Shown here piece after piece: positions 42,023 through 55,019 of a DNA stretch of 64,000 bases. Made by a program: the position numbers and the translations under genes. Below the pieces are notes generated by a model. That model had not been told where the DNA came from. It saw only the letters and a program-made list of their open reading frames with translations, and did not search any database. The stretch's first letter is position 1. The number at the start of each line of letters is the position of its first letter. This stretch comes from Apostichopus japonicus (Eukaryota > Echinodermata > Holothuroidea > Aspidochirotida > Stichopodidae), in the NCBI RefSeq assembly GCF_037975245.1, contig NC_092581.1, positions 5,919,501 through 5,983,500 of the forward strand, in the 5' to 3' direction.

Positions 42023-42478
42023 GAGATTTACCGTTACCTGCCTTGCATGCTGTGATTATCTTTTATAAATCTCAAAATGTCTTTCGACGACGTTTTGAAA
42101 GATATAGGAAGCTTTGGTAGATTTCAATGGAAAATCATTACCTTGGTAACCATCCCACCGCTGGCACAGTGCGCGATCCTGCTTTCTCAAGTCTTTATAG
42201 CTGGAGATGGCAATCATTGGTGTAAAGTAAGTCAATGGCAACAAGAAGATTGTTGGCAATGGAATATGACGATGGAACAGTGCAGCGACTTTAAGAAGAC
42301 ACTTTCTATCCCAATGAATGATGATGGGACGTGGAGTCAATGTTCAAAGTTCAACGTGAGTGGAATGGATCTTGCAACCGCCTTCGAGCACAGCAATTGG
42401 ACGGGCGGTGAAGTTATCAGCTGTGACGAAGGGTGGGAGTTCGACAGAAGTGTGTTTCACAGCACGATTGGTGAAGAA
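42023..42478 (+). pseudogene. SLC22 unit B exon 1
   Basis: ATG at 42077, donor GTAAGA at 42479. Encodes TM1 and the extracellular loop with the three N-X-S/T sites retained. Substitutions from A: G12S, I15R, R106S. Confidence 0.87.
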
Positions 42479-43165
42479 GTAAGATCAGGCATAACAGCCT
42501 TTCAACTTTCCAACAAATGTGTGCAAAGTTTAATATACGTACCGTACCGCCCCATGACCCCCCCCCCCCCTCCTTCGTCCATTTCCATGGAAACCTGATA
42601 CCAGAATAAACTTGGTTGATACATAACCTCACACGTGGTATGCAGATCCATTTTGCACTTGGCTTTGAACACTTGAAGCCGTTTAAAACATCAATTGAAA
42701 ATGCGAGTGTATTTGACCTGGAAAGAAATCTTGTTATGTTTCACTAGTAACTCTATAGTTTGCAATGAAAGGTACCTGCGGTCAGATATATTTATGGCCA
42801 CCAGTGAATTGGTAAACCAAATCTATGCCAAAGAAACGCCGCGGCCATGTTTTTACATCCACCAACAAATACCAGAGCCGTTATAAGTAGCCAATGCGAC
42901 TGATTCAAACAATTAGTCAAGTTTCATGCATGCTTCTCATTATGGACCAAATCTCCTGATATGAACCATAGAAAAAGTTTCTTCGACAATGGTTCATTTT
43001 ACGTGACGTGTCTTTGTTTTTGTGGGAGGTGATGGGGAGTGGGGAGACCAGGAATCGACATTTCCCTGTTACCTTTCATGTTAAAGAATGTGATCCCTCT
43101 GTTTGACTGATTTCGCTTCCATTTATTACTTATTGATATTGATATTTATCCATTATTTAACATAG

Positions 43166-43269
43166 TGGGAACTGGTTTGCGAGAAGGCAGCAATACCCAA
43201 TCTCATTCAGTCTGTATATTTCTTTGGATATCTGGTGGGAAGTATTGCTTTCGGCCGACTAGCTGATAG
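43166..43269 (+). pseudogene. SLC22 unit B exon 2
   Basis: Identical in length and borders to the A exon; encodes WELVCEKAAIP to GRLADR. Confidence 0.88.
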
Positions 43270-43572
43270 GTGAGTCTAACATTTAAATCAGATATTATGT
43301 ATATGTTTTGTCGAAGTGTTGGGGTGATATATTATTAATAAGAAAAACCTCTGAACTATTCTTTAAATATTAAAGCTGAAATGCTTGTAAGTTGAGTAAA
43401 AAAAAAAAAACAAGATGGATATGATAAAGTAAATATGCTAGAAAACACTAAAGTGATAGGTGCAATTTTATGAAATCTATAAATATTGTATTTATTTAAA
43501 ATTCCCATATGGATGCAAAGAGTTAACACAACGTGAAAATATGGGATGGTATCATAATTTAAGGTAAATGAT

Positions 43573-43771
43573 ATAGTAATCACGAGTTTCTATAGTAACC
43601 TTTCTTAAATCAAGAGTTTCTATAGTAACATTGCTTAAATTACGAGTTTCAATAGTAATCACGAGTTTCTATTGTAACATTGCTCAAATCACGAGTTTCT
43701 ATAGTAACCTTGCTTAAATCAAGAGTTTCTATAGTAACATTGCTTAAATCACGAGTTTCTATAGTAATCAG
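43573..43771. repeat. Minisatellite in intron 2, short array (unit B)
   Basis: About 195 bp of the CACGAGTTTCTATAGTAA repeat, against about 1.5 kb in A. Flanking unique sequence is continuous, so the difference is array length only. Confidence 0.95.
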
Positions 43772-44846
43772 CGACTGCTCCCCCCTTTCAGTGTCAAAAA
43801 AATGTTAAAAACTGTTGTATTTTTAGCATGGAAATTTTGTCAGTGCTCTTTTGATCTATAATACTCGTCAGCTCTGTTAAGTCGATTTTAATCGTAGTAA
43901 CATTCAGGCCTACTGATTCAACTACTTACTTAATTTGGCAGATGCAATTAGCTAAATTTAGCCTATAGCCTATAGCCTATGACAAGCCTACAGTTGGACA
44001 CTGTGTAATACAATACATATTGCCTACCTAACCGCACTCGATGGATTGTCACAGACCGTATACACAACGACGTCGACAACTTTCGTTCTCATCCTTTCTA
44101 TGATTCGTCCTAAGTAGTTGCACGAACAGCATGTTATGAAGCTAAGCTAGCAATCGTACGTGATACGCACTTCCTATAAATAATTATTACACTGCTAGTA
44201 CACTGCGATAACGATATTTGTTTTTAGGCCACTGCACATCTGGCTGTCTCAAAAATTATGAAAGTTTATATTGTCCGTCAGTTAAGTTCGTCAAATGTAT
44301 TAAAGTCCAGACATTGGACAATAAACAAGAATCATCCTACTGGGAAAATTGTAAAAGAGCACTATGTTTGCTTTCTGATATAATATGTAAAAGAATTCAA
44401 ACGGGAAACAAAATCTGCTGATAATATGATATCATATGATAATGATGAAACTGGCAAAACATTGCACCAGATCGCATCTAAGGACATTCAATTGTTCAAA
44501 AATATATCAGACCCCTTAGACCCCTCCCCCATATCAAATTCCTGACTACGTCGCTGCACTGTAGCCTGTAACTGTTAGTGTTAATATCTTCTCAATCAAG
44601 GTGACCACTGCCGTATTGCCCTAAAATATACCTGAATCAATAATGGTAAGTTGGGCACTGATGTTGAAACCTATATAAGTACATTACTACCACCTTCAGC
44701 ATTGAAATATTACCTGTATCCATTATACACTTTTGGAATGCTATCCAGTGACCATTCAGTGTGTTTGATTCTTTATACCGCAATCGAGTTGTTATTTAAA
44801 ACAGAGTGGTAAAGACTTTGCGTTGTGTTTTTATGTTTAATATCAG

Positions 44847-45001
44847 GATTGGACGCCACTATACGTTTATGTTAGGCTGTACGGCATCCGGGGTGTTTGG
44901 CATGCTTACGTCACTCTCACCAAATGTCATCGTCTTCACCGTATTGAGATTCATCACAGCAGCTGCCTCGTATGGGACAACTCTCATGTGCTTTGTAATT
45001 G
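44847..45001 (+). pseudogene. SLC22 unit B exon 3
   Basis: Encodes IGRHYTFMLGC to MCFVIG. Conservative changes from A (I to M, A to V). Confidence 0.88.
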
Positions 45002-45119
45002 GTAATAAAAAATAATATTGACTTTTTACCGAAAACATATACGTAATGTTGATCATTAACCTCATCTCCTCCATGACTTTACTCTTGGCATCCTAATATT
45101 GTTAAAGTGTATGTCAAAG

Positions 45120-46015
45120 GTTCACAATTTAGTTTTGAACTTGAACGGACTGACGGTGTAGCAGGAGTTCGCGACACATTTATTCGTACAATTTAGGCCA
45201 AATTGACCTTTGACATCAACTGGCCTTTGTCCTCGACCCTAAACACCAAAATCTGCAATCTGCAAAATCTCAAAATTTTCAAATTCGTCTCATCATTCTT
45301 TACATATCGTGTGTACTTATTGACTGTTTTCCTACATGTTGACAAGCATAAAAAGTGGTTAAAAACCAATTGTAAATATATTTGACCTCTGACCTGAAGC
45401 CAATTACGTCATCAATCATGCAGGCACAACCGTTACATGATGAGGCACCTATCCACCAAGTTTGAACTTTGATCTGACTTACAGTTTAAGATAATTTAAG
45501 GCCTTCTTTTGGCACAGTTTAGGACAAATTGACCTTTGACCTACCTGACCTCGACCCTTTACAACTTCATAAGTACTATTTTAAAACTTGTCCCATTATG
45601 TGGTTTAATGACCAATTCCCATGTTAACAAGCAGAAAATGGCTAAAGCCAGTTTTTATGTTTATTCACCTCTAGCCTTTGACCTATGACGTCATCAATTA
45701 TGCAGGTAGTAGGAGTTCGCGACACACTTTTTTTCGCCTAATTTAGGCCAATATAAAACCTATATTGACTTTTGACCTCGACCCTCAACACCTAAATTTG
45801 GTCTATTTTAAAATTCGTCTCATCATTCTCTACATATCGTGTGGTTTAATGCCTTTGTCTTACATGCTGACAGCAGAAAATGGCTATAAATGGCCAATTT
45901 TTAGGTTTCGTGATTCTGATATATGACGTCATAAATCATACAGGCACCTATGCCCACCAAGTTTGAACTTGATCGGACTTACGGTCTAGGAGGAGTTCGC
46001 GACACACTATTTTAC
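45120..46015. repeat. Imperfect tandem repeats in intron 3 (unit B)
   Basis: Counterpart of 17560-18500. DR1-like TGACCTTTGACCT is kept at 45530-45542, while the third unit is changed to TGACTTTTGACCT near 45766. CRE-like TGACGTCA sites remain near 45687 and 45925. Confidence 0.78.
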
Positions 46016-46112
46016 CCACACAAGCACGCGCACACACCTTCCTTAAAGGGATATTAGGTAATAATTATTGTGAACCTTACAAAATGCCTTCTCTCTTGTT
46101 TTCATATGACAG

Positions 46113-46281
46113 CGTCGGAAATTGTGATCCCATCGCAGAGGGTATATACAGGAGTGGTCATGTGGATGCTTTTTTCAGTTGGCTACTTCTTTTTGTCCGG
46201 AACGGCTTTCATTACCTATAACTGGCGGATTCTTGTTGCCATCATCGCAATACCATATTTGGCTATGATAGCGGCTTTCCC
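46113..46281 (+). pseudogene. SLC22 unit B exon 4
   Basis: Encodes SEIVIPSQRVYTGVV, TM5 and TM6; V to I and S to N near TAFxTYxWR. Donor GTAAGT intact. Confidence 0.88.
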
Positions 46282-46557
46282 GTAAGTATGATTACGCAGG
46301 ATAAGTAACAGCTGTTTACAAACGTGACCTCACCTTCAAAACTAAAGTTAAATTAAGAACATTATGAATATTACTACACTGGTCATTTCCATTTCCGAAT
46401 ATTGTGTTGTGCACATTTATGGTTGATTAATGCCACAGGAATACAGTATTCCAATATCCAACTGGTTATTGCATAAACTTAAATGGAGTTCATATTTGTG
46501 CTCAATGGAATAAATAACATAAGGAATATAAAGAAGATAATTCAACTTCATTACCAG

Positions 46558-46690
46558 ATTCCTGACTGAGTCACCGAGGTGGTTGCTATCACGTGATAAG
46601 GGAGAGTCTGCAGAGAAAATCATCAGAAAGATCGCCAGAGAAAACAAGAAGGAACTCAAAGAAGATGTCCTGGGAAAATTAAAACGCGGT
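46558..46690 (+). pseudogene. SLC22 unit B exon 5
   Basis: Encodes FLTESPRWLLSRD to LKRG. The donor reads GTTAGT where A has GTGAGT, a weaker +3 base. Confidence 0.87.
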
Positions 46691-46770
46691 GTTAGTAAAA
46701 TGAGTGTATTGCATTCAGTTTCAAGTTTCAACAACTATATTTCGGTAACGTATTTTCAGTATATATAAAT

Positions 46771-49320
46771 TTACAGTAGTGAAAGACAGGGGGATAACCC
46801 ACAAGAAGCTGAGTAAAGCTTATAAGCGTGGATCCCCCCTAGAACGGAAAGTGTATAGGCTATAACTTTAATTAGTAGATTGTATATAAGAATAATAATC
46901 GAAAACCTAAGAACACTTAACAAAAAAAAAAACAGAAGTAGCAAAAGCCAATTAAACAGGAAATAACTTGTCCCAAGTAGAAAACGCAAGAAAAAAAATT
47001 AGTTTTCTTTTGAAGGTGTAAGAGGAAGCATAGCGGTAATGAGTAATATTAATAGGAAGGGAATTCCAAACCCGAGGAGCAACATAACGAACTATGTGGA
47101 GGGATGACTGAAGTCTAAACAGTGGTGTACTTATAATGTTAGGGCATGGGGCAACATAATAAACATTGTGAAGGGATGGCTGAAGTCTAAACAGTGGTGT
47201 ACTTATAATGTTAGCGGATTGTGCGACAAAACGAACATTGTGAAGGAATGGCTGAAGCATAAACAGTGGTGTACTTATAATGTTAGCGGATCGGGTTCGC
47301 GATTTTGTTTCAAAAAGAGGAGGAGTGTGTTGGCGATAATGTGTGTTAAAACTATAACGGATAACTCCTTTTTGTAGGATCATATCATGGCTGTAAATTG
47401 GACGGATAAGTGGAGGCCCAAACAATAGTTCCATAAGATAACAGGAAGAATAAGGGTGATGTAAAGAGTGATTAGAACTTTCCTAGGAAGGTTTGAACGG
47501 AGACGACCGATGATTTCAATGCTCTTATAGATACTTTCTTAGTGCCTAACTTATGTCATCTCTCCAAGAAACATGTCTATTGATCAAACTCCCCAAGAAC
47601 TTGGCAACATTAGAAAAGTGGTATTTTGGTATTACAGAGATTAATTGGATAAAATATTTGGATCAATTGGCTTTTTAATTTAACTGAACAAGACGGAAGT
47701 AGTCTTTTTAACATTAAGGGAAAACTTATTTACACAAAACCGCCTGTGATCCTTTACGAATTTCCGTCTGAAATAATTTCAAATTGACAATTAATTGAAG
47801 TTATGACTCGAATAAAAAATGTTTGTCATCGACGTAAATAATAACATGCAATAATTTATCACTAGCCCTGTGTATATCATTATAATATATTATGGAAAAG
47901 AAGCGGGCCCAAACTGGACCCTTGAGAAACACCACATCTTAATTTACGATAACTAGAATTACATTTCTGGTTGTAAACAAATTGTTGCCTATCAGAGAGA
48001 TAGTTTTTAAACCATTCTAAGACGTTGCCTCTTACTCCATAATGTTCAAGTTTGCTGAATAAAATATTATGATGAAGAGTATCAAACGCCTCAGACAATC
48101 CAGAAATGTGCCCGAGACAAAATGTCTCTTTTCAAATGCATTCGTAATCATATATCAGTCAGATGGCTTAGAAGGACATGCGAAGTTGAACGACCAGGAA
48201 GAAACCCGAACTGATAATTATAGAAAACGTTATGCTTCTTTAGAAAACTATATAATCTTTGAAATATTATTTATTCCAATATTTAAGAGTAGCATGGAAG
48301 AACTGAAACTGGTCTGTTATTTGTGAAACATGACATAACGACTTACAGATACAATTGGCAACATACTTAACAACAACAGGTTGAGACGTAGAATCCGCTC
48401 CTCATCTGATACCACCAAGACTCATGATTCCACGCTCAAAGCGTAAAACTGGTGATAAATCTTTTCAAGTTATTGGTCCCCGACTGTGGAACCAGCTGCC
48501 TTTGGGTATACGTGTGGCGGTTTCCGTCTCGGTCTTCAAAGGTATCATGAAAACATATATTTTCTGCGCAGTAATGTTTGTTTTTATTTGCTTGTGTTTA
48601 GGCTTGCTGTTTGTTTTTATTGTGTAGTTTATATTTGTTTCTGTAAAGCGCTGTGATCTTATAGAGCGCTCTATCAAATACCTAGTAATAATAAATAATA
48701 ATCAAACAGGTGAGATTTCATCATAACCAGCGGAAGAGTATTTCAATGACATAATTTGGTTGAGAATGTCATCACTCGTTTCAGGATCTCCTAAAAAGCA
48801 ATTGAGGTTAACTGAGTTAACTTTTGGAATATTCTTGTTAGTCTCTGGGTCAATATCAGTAAAGAAAGTATTAAAGACAATGCTGGATTTAATATTACGT
48901 TACCATCATGTCGAATTTTCTCGATATGGTCAAGGCAAGACTGACCGTTCAGGATAATCTTTATAGAGCGCCATGTTTTCTTCACATGCTTATCACGATT
49001 TGCAAATAAGTCCGATAATACAATCTTTTGGTACCGTACATCTTGTAACTGATGTTAACCAATTACGAAAACGTTTATAGACACTAAGAATTTTGGGAGT
49101 ACGACATTTCAGGTTCTTTGTATACAACTTTTGTTTGTCATGACCTGAATTCGGAAAATAGCTACGGTGTTGGCTTGGGGCACTACTTGACCGTATAGTG
49201 GTAAGTGGAGTTTTAATGGAAATCCCTAAAAGTACCAGTGAAGGCATCATAGACATTGTTAGGATCGTTCTCACTTTAAACAAAGGCCCATTGTTCACTT
49301 AACATAATCGATTCAAATTT
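46771..49320 (-). pseudogene. CR1/Jockey-like LINE relic in intron 5 (unit B)
   Basis: Counterpart of 19276-21840. The best frame (48098-47880) reads SEAFDTLHHNILFSKLEHYG and CGVSQGSSLGPLLF, the RT boxes; A carries a stop in this stretch. The C-terminal part has three 72-bp repeats (47076-47292). A forward LINE 3' end is nested at 48370-48710. Confidence 0.82.
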
Positions 49321-49429
49321 TTGGGAATAGAAATTTTCCTCTGGGCGGCCAAATTTTTCTCTGTAGATTTACATTGACTAGCCTAGAGATGAACATCAGA
49401 GAGTATGAAAACAGGTAGACGTTTAAACT

Positions 49430-49900
49430 CCATTGTACTAGCATTGCAGGCCGATGTTGGTCTCAACCCTCTCAATCTTCTCACACAAATTTAAATGCAT
49501 TTTCAAATAATATTATCCGTATCTATAAAACCAAAGTAAAGCACATCCTAAGCTACGGGAGCATCTTCCTGCTTGCCATCTCTAATTCCAACAAACAAGT
49601 TCTAAACAGAATCCATACCACAGCTTATCGCCTTGCACTAAATATCTCTACTAATATCGGTCCTTCACACGTTCTTCATGCAGGAAATACAAGCCCTATT
49701 TTCGTTTCGTTTATTTGGTTTATCACTTCATGTATAAACACAACAGATCCAACATAACATAAATTGTAATTACAGAAATTATATTTACATGAGGTGAAAG
49801 GAAGTGCACAGAAACCCTTCAGGTGCTTGAAGATATGCATCCTATATACAATAAACAAACACATCGAAAAAATTAACAACTACGAAGACTAGTAGAAAAG
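49430..49900. pseudogene. Plus-strand LINE RT relic and minus-strand tail element (unit B)
   Basis: Counterpart of 21930-22480. The plus-strand frame KVKHILSYGSIF to NRIHTTAYRLALNIS is uninterrupted here (49530-49680). Confidence 0.6.
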
Positions 49901-50779
49901 AGACAGATTGATTTAAACCACAAAGTAGAAAATGTTCCTGCTTATTTACCAGTTGTAGTTGCAGAGCCTCATGGATCTCAGTACAGCCGCGTATCCAGGA
50001 TTTTCTAACACATCATCGTATCTCCTGTGGATCATTGCTTTTGTATGTATAGGTGATTCTATACGTCGCGGCCCACAATACCCGTCAGCCCCACTTTTCA
50101 AGGTTTTAAGCCCATTATTTGTTCAGAATTTGAAAATTCACATTTCTCGTGAATAAATTCACTTCAAAACATACCCATAATGTTGCACAAAATTTCATCT
50201 ATGGACAATCAATATAGAAAAAAACCTCCTTCAACCCCTAACAGACCGGTCAAAATTGCACGAGTAGAGGCAAGTATGATGAAGAATGTTGGTCGGGGAA
50301 TTTTCGAAAATTCAGACACAGTTAATTTATTGGTATATAATAATATTAAAGCCTCTTATAACGGCTACTATAAAACTTCGTTGAAGGACATGGAAAAATA
50401 CCTGATATTTCCGAAACCGAACAATACACACATCTACAGTTTGGAGGCTGTTCATCCTGGAACGACAGTTTCATGCTCACTGATATGATATGATATCTGC
50501 TGTTTGCTTTACAAATTCAAATAATTAAAATGAAACTGAAATAAATAACTGTTATCTGTTAATTGTGCAATGCCCCACCTTCTTTTCCTTTCGAAAGACG
50601 CATAGTTTCAATTTCATTACACACTGAAGACTTCGATTCTCTATCTGCCTTCAGTTTAGGGAAGATCTTGGGACTTCATCCCTAGATATCGCTAGATATA
50701 GCTAGATATCCATATATCCAGTACAGTTTGTGGAAAGTACCTTTGCATTTAACATTGGATTTGTGTGGTACCAACTATG

Positions 50780-51700
50780 ATTGATCATGGCCCATTTGGG
50801 GGCCCTTTTTTAGTGTGTCTGTTAGCCAGTTTGTAGCAGAAAATTTGTCTGGCATGATGATTTCCATAGTCTGTAAGATCAACCCGAACATTCCAAACCG
50901 ATTTTGAGTGGTACCTTGCATATTTAATCTGGGTCAATGCTACGCTAACGGGCACTTGGGCCATATTTGGGGGCGTCTGGCGGGCCCTTAGCAGCAGAAA
51001 TTTGTCTGGCATGGGCCATTCAGTACTTTGTGGCATTCATGCATTAGGTTGACATTGGTTTCAAGTGGTACCTCGTCCGTTTGATCAAATGCATTTTTAG
51101 GGGCCCTTTTGGGGCGTCTGGCGGGCCCTTTGTAGCAGAAAATTTGTCTGGCATGATGATTTTCATAGTCTGTAAGATCAACCCGAACATTCCAAACCGG
51201 TTTTGAGTTTATACCTTGCATATTTAATCTGGGTCAATGCTACGCTAACGGGCATTTGGGCCATATTTGGGGGCGTCTGGCGGGCCCTTAGCAGCAGAAA
51301 ATTTGTCTGGCATAGGTCATTCAGTACTTTGTGGCATTCATGCATTAACTTGACATTGGTTTCAAGTGGTACCTCGTTCGTTTGATCAGATGCATTTTTT
51401 AGGGGCGTTTCTTGTCTGGCGGGCCCTTTGCAGCAGAAAATTTGTCCTGGCATGGGCCATTCAGTACTATGTGGCATTCATGCATTACGTTGACATTGGT
51501 TTCAAGTGGTACCTCGTTCGTTTGATCAGATGCATTTTTGGGCCCCCTTTAACCGGCCCCAGGGGCCACATGCAGCAGAGCGACCACGGCAGACATCCAC
51601 TTTTGGATATACTGGGTTTTTCCACAAATGTTCCAATACTCAGATATTGGTATCTCGTTCGTTTGATCAAAGTGCACTGGGCTGCCGGGCTACTAATATA
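50780..51700. repeat. Alternating ~142/158-bp tandem repeats (unit B)
   Basis: Counterpart of 23330-24240, with the same number and order of sub-repeats as judged by TCTGGCGGGCCCTT anchors near 50976, 51118, 51276 and 51416. Confidence 0.82.
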
Positions 51701-51739
51701 AAAGGCTAAAAATGTTAAGATGATAGGATATCATGTAAA

Positions 51740-52300
51740 ATACATCTACGCATGCAACAGTTCATACAAACAACGAGATAACAACCCAACTACAACAAAC
51801 ATTCTAAGTGTTCGGATGGAATGTATAAAGCAGCACTGTAAATAAATGAGTTTCTGTTAACTTACGTTCGGTATTTTGTGGGGATTTCTGCTCGATTTGT
51901 GCAGGAGACTTTTTAGTACAGTATACAAAGGGTGACTCTGATCTCTGTTAATCTTATCAGCCATTCTTGTAAAATCAGTTCTTGCAGCAGCATTTACTCT
52001 TTTTTTTAAAGTATATTGTAATCTAAATTAGTTATAGCTGATGTGCATTTAAGAAACTTCATTCTTCTTTCTTTGATTTCTTGCGATATAAAATGGTACC
52101 AGAAAATTCACTGCATAGGTCACATGTGCCAGGGTAGAATAATAGTAGTGAAACATTTTCCTTAGCAGTATGGTTACGCGAAAACGGGGAAGACTTGTTA
52201 TCGATGAAGTGTGTGAAGGTTTATACTGCATCAATACCGTAAAACCGTTTGAATTCGACCGATTGATATTTTCTCTTCTCATGTATATACCAACTGTCAC
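51740..52300 (-). pseudogene. Degraded LINE-like coding relic (unit B)
   Basis: Counterpart of 24290-24851, with the same AAARTDFTRMADKI segment on the minus strand. Confidence 0.42.
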
Positions 52301-52618
52301 TGAAAGGCGGCAAACGAAGCCTTTTGCGAAACAAAAACGACATCGTTCGATGATAGCTTTCAGGCGTTCAATGTTGTTTTAAATTTGTTAATTTATGTCT
52401 TTAAGTCTTTCAACAGTAATTGAAATTGAAAGTAGTTATTTTGAGATATCGCCTTAAAGGGTGTGAAGACTCGCGCAAAAGAAACGTCAACTGCCGGTAA
52501 TCTGACCTAGTTTCGAATGAGATGTAACAGAAGTGTTAGACACCACCATTTGTGTAACTTGTTGATATTGCCCTGGATTTTCATGGAAATTTTATACATC
52601 ACGGTATTTTTTTCGCTT

Positions 52619-52939
52619 TCAAAAAGACATCAAGGAAATTTTTAAAACATTGCAGAACTCGTAATATCGTATGTCTAATTCTCTGTACGTGTTTTCGAGC
52701 GCAGCTGCTTGAAATCGGTTTTCTGGTTTAAATATCAATCTTCGCACAATGTTTGAGTTCCGGATCCAGCTTGATAATAATTTCAATAAGCGAGCATATG
52801 CGGCAACTTGGCGTCTGTTGACTCGAGATGCCCTTGTAGTTTGTTTCGGAATTTCCTTGTAGCTCTTATAGTCAGCAGAATTAGAAAGAAAATCTCGCCC
52901 ACCAGAGATTGTGAATACACATGGTATGAAGGAAAACAT
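52619..52939 (-). CDS. Unrecognised minus-strand ORF in intron 5 (unit B)
   Basis: B counterpart of the frame at 25150-25464: 106 codons with the same central block and different ends caused by small indels. Function unknown. Confidence 0.3.
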   Translation of the reverse strand: MFSFIPCVFTISGGRDFLSNSADYKSYKEIPKQTTRASRVNRRQVAAYARLLKLLSSWIRNSNIVRRLIFKPENRFQAAALENTYRELDIRYYEFCNVLKISLMSF

Positions 52940-53152
52940 TCTGGAATCACAGTAATAAGCAGAAAAGGAAAGAATGATCTGTTACCGTTACTAGGTTGCC
53001 GGATAGTTGTGGACAAAAATGTATTGCGTAGTTCGAAGCCTGTCTTGTGATATATTCTCCAAAGTCTGGCCTAGAGGCTTGACCTAAGTTATAAGAAAAC
53101 TGTTCACCTAATGCAAGCATCTTTTTTTATATTTTTTTATATCCTTTTATAG

Positions 53153-53247
53153 GATGGGAATTCTCTGCCGGCTAAGAGTGGTAAACTGCTGGACTTGATA
53201 CGTGTACCAACTATGAGGTGGTATATGATTAGCATGTGTTACAGTTG
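53153..53247 (+). pseudogene. SLC22 unit B exon 6
   Basis: Same 95-bp exon as A, acceptor TTTTATAG, donor GTGAGT. Confidence 0.87.
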
Positions 53248-53373
53248 GTGAGTCACATGTTATAATTTGTCCTATAACAATTAAAAACACTGTTGAGTCA
53301 GACCAGCTGAGGTATGCTTTGCGCCATCATAGTCATTAAATGAATAGTCCAAGTCAAAAATTTCGCTCTCATA

Positions 53374-53890
53374 TATTAAAGAGGAACATAATCGAAACAT
53401 TCTGCTGAAATTTGCACTCAATTCCTATGTACAGTGTTTGAGATATTGACAGTTGAAGTTGCCGTCTTTCGTACCAAAAGTGAACTTGGAGCAAAAAGGT
53501 GTGACGTTATAGGTGCAAACTGATAAATAATGTTTTGTTTTCCTTTCAAATCATTTGCTCCACAATTGGATGCACCCATAATGTGAATGTACTATAGGGA
53601 TTCGTATTTTATAAACTTCACATCCTCTTTATCACTTTTATAAACTTCACATCCTCTTTATAAACTAGTAACCCAATCCAATCCAAGGTGAAATCAATAG
53701 ATTGAAAAATAAAGAAAAACAAAACATTATTTGTCAGTGTGTAACTGTGACGTCACTCCTGTTTGCTCCAAGTTCACTCTTGGAACGAAAGGTGGCAAAT
53801 TCAACTGTCAATTTCTCAAAACCTGTACATAGGAATTGAATGCGAATTTCAGCAGAATGCTTAGATTATGTTCTTCTTTAACATATCAAT
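53374..53890. mobile_element. Fold-back element in intron 6 (unit B)
   Basis: Counterpart of 25914-26440. The left-arm CRE-like site has decayed to TGACGTTA while the right-arm TGACGTCA (near 53749) is kept. Confidence 0.78.
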
Positions 53891-54059
53891 GCAATTTGAA
53901 TTATGATTACGTGCACCATCGTGTATAGGCCTAGAGCTACATATACTAATATGAATTTATTTCTTGTCCCTGAAATTACAAACAACTTGAAACGTTGGTA
54001 GTGTTACAAGTCGATATTCTCAACTTTAACATCAGGTGAATATATTCTTCTTCTTTAAG

Positions 54060-54268
54060 GTTTGTGCAGGGATTTGTTTACTTTGGTCTGACTTTGGGTA
54101 CATCCAATCTAGGAATAAACGTCTACTTCGCATTCTGCCTCTCGGGAGTGATGGATATTGCAGCTCATTTCTTGAGCATCTTTACAATGAAGACATTTGG
54201 AAGAAGATGGTCAGCTTCATTCTTGATGCTTCTTGCTGGAATATCTTGTTTTGGGTCGGTCATTGCTC
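54060..54268 (+). pseudogene. SLC22 unit B exon 7
   Basis: Encodes TM7-TM9; the segment before GRRW reads KTF instead of KTC. Confidence 0.88.
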
Positions 54269-54359
54269 GTAGGTATTCTCACTAGCTCAGTTGTGGTGTA
54301 GTCTTTGTTAATGCTAAAGAGGTTGTTGTCCGTCCACGCGCTTAATATTCATATCAATA

Positions 54360-54790
54360 TGAACTCCCCCTCCTTCTCCCCTTGCCCCCCCATCACTCCT
54401 CTTCTCATAGCTCTCTTCCACCTTTTTTCTCCACACCTTTCTGTCTTTGTCCTTCTCCAGTTTATTCCCTACCCCCTTCCCTTAATCCTCTCTTTGTCCC
54501 TCCACTGTTTATCTCCAACCTCTCATCTTCCCCTGTTGGTTTCTTTCTTTCTTCTCTCCATCCCTTGTCTGCTAATACCCGTACATCTATCTCTTTGTGT
54601 TCACCATGCTCATTAACCTGTCTGTATTCTGTGCGTGTGTTTGTCCCTTCTGTTACTGTTACTTGTCATCTATAGCCTTTGAAGAAGATCCTGCTAGGAT
54701 CGAAACGTCAGGCCAACTTACTTTTACACATTCTTCTACACAGGATCTCTAGTGGATAAGCAGTTTGCTAACAGTTTTATTTTATTTTAA
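54360..54790 (+). repeat. Penelope-like 3'-end relic and pyrimidine tract (unit B)
   Basis: Pyrimidine-rich sequence followed by the hammerhead-like motif at 54675-54713 and the tail ATCTCTAGTGGATAAGC with an ATTTTATTTTA end. No reverse transcriptase code is present. Confidence 0.55.
54675..54713 (+). ncRNA. Hammerhead-ribozyme-like motif, probably decayed
   Basis: The sequence can form stem I (GCCT with AGGC), the core TTGAAGA, stem II (GATCC/GGATC with loop TGCTA), then GAAACGTC with a one-pair stem III. This is the compact layout known from Penelope-like elements. The first core base is T where active ribozymes need C (CTGANGA), so cleavage activity is doubtful. Confidence 0.5.
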
Positions 54791-54891
54791 TATGAACTCT
54801 ACTACGTTTCTGAAGTCTCTATATCTGTAATTGAAAATTTAAGAATGACTTGTACAATATGATATGACTTTTAATGGATTCTTTTGCACAG

Positions 54892-55000
54892 CTCTGGGAC
54901 CTTGGCGAGTGGCCGTGGCAACAATCGGTAAATTAGCCATCGCTATATCTTTTGACATCGTTAACGTATATGCCGGAGAAATATTACCAACACCCCTCAG
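54892..55000 (+). pseudogene. SLC22 unit B exon 8
   Basis: Encodes TM10; FDIVNVYAGEI replaces FDIVYVYAGEI, placing a polar N in the helix. Followed by the donor GTAGTC and a deletion 19 bp further on. Confidence 0.87.
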
Positions 55001-55019
55001 GTAGTCTACCTATTGATAC

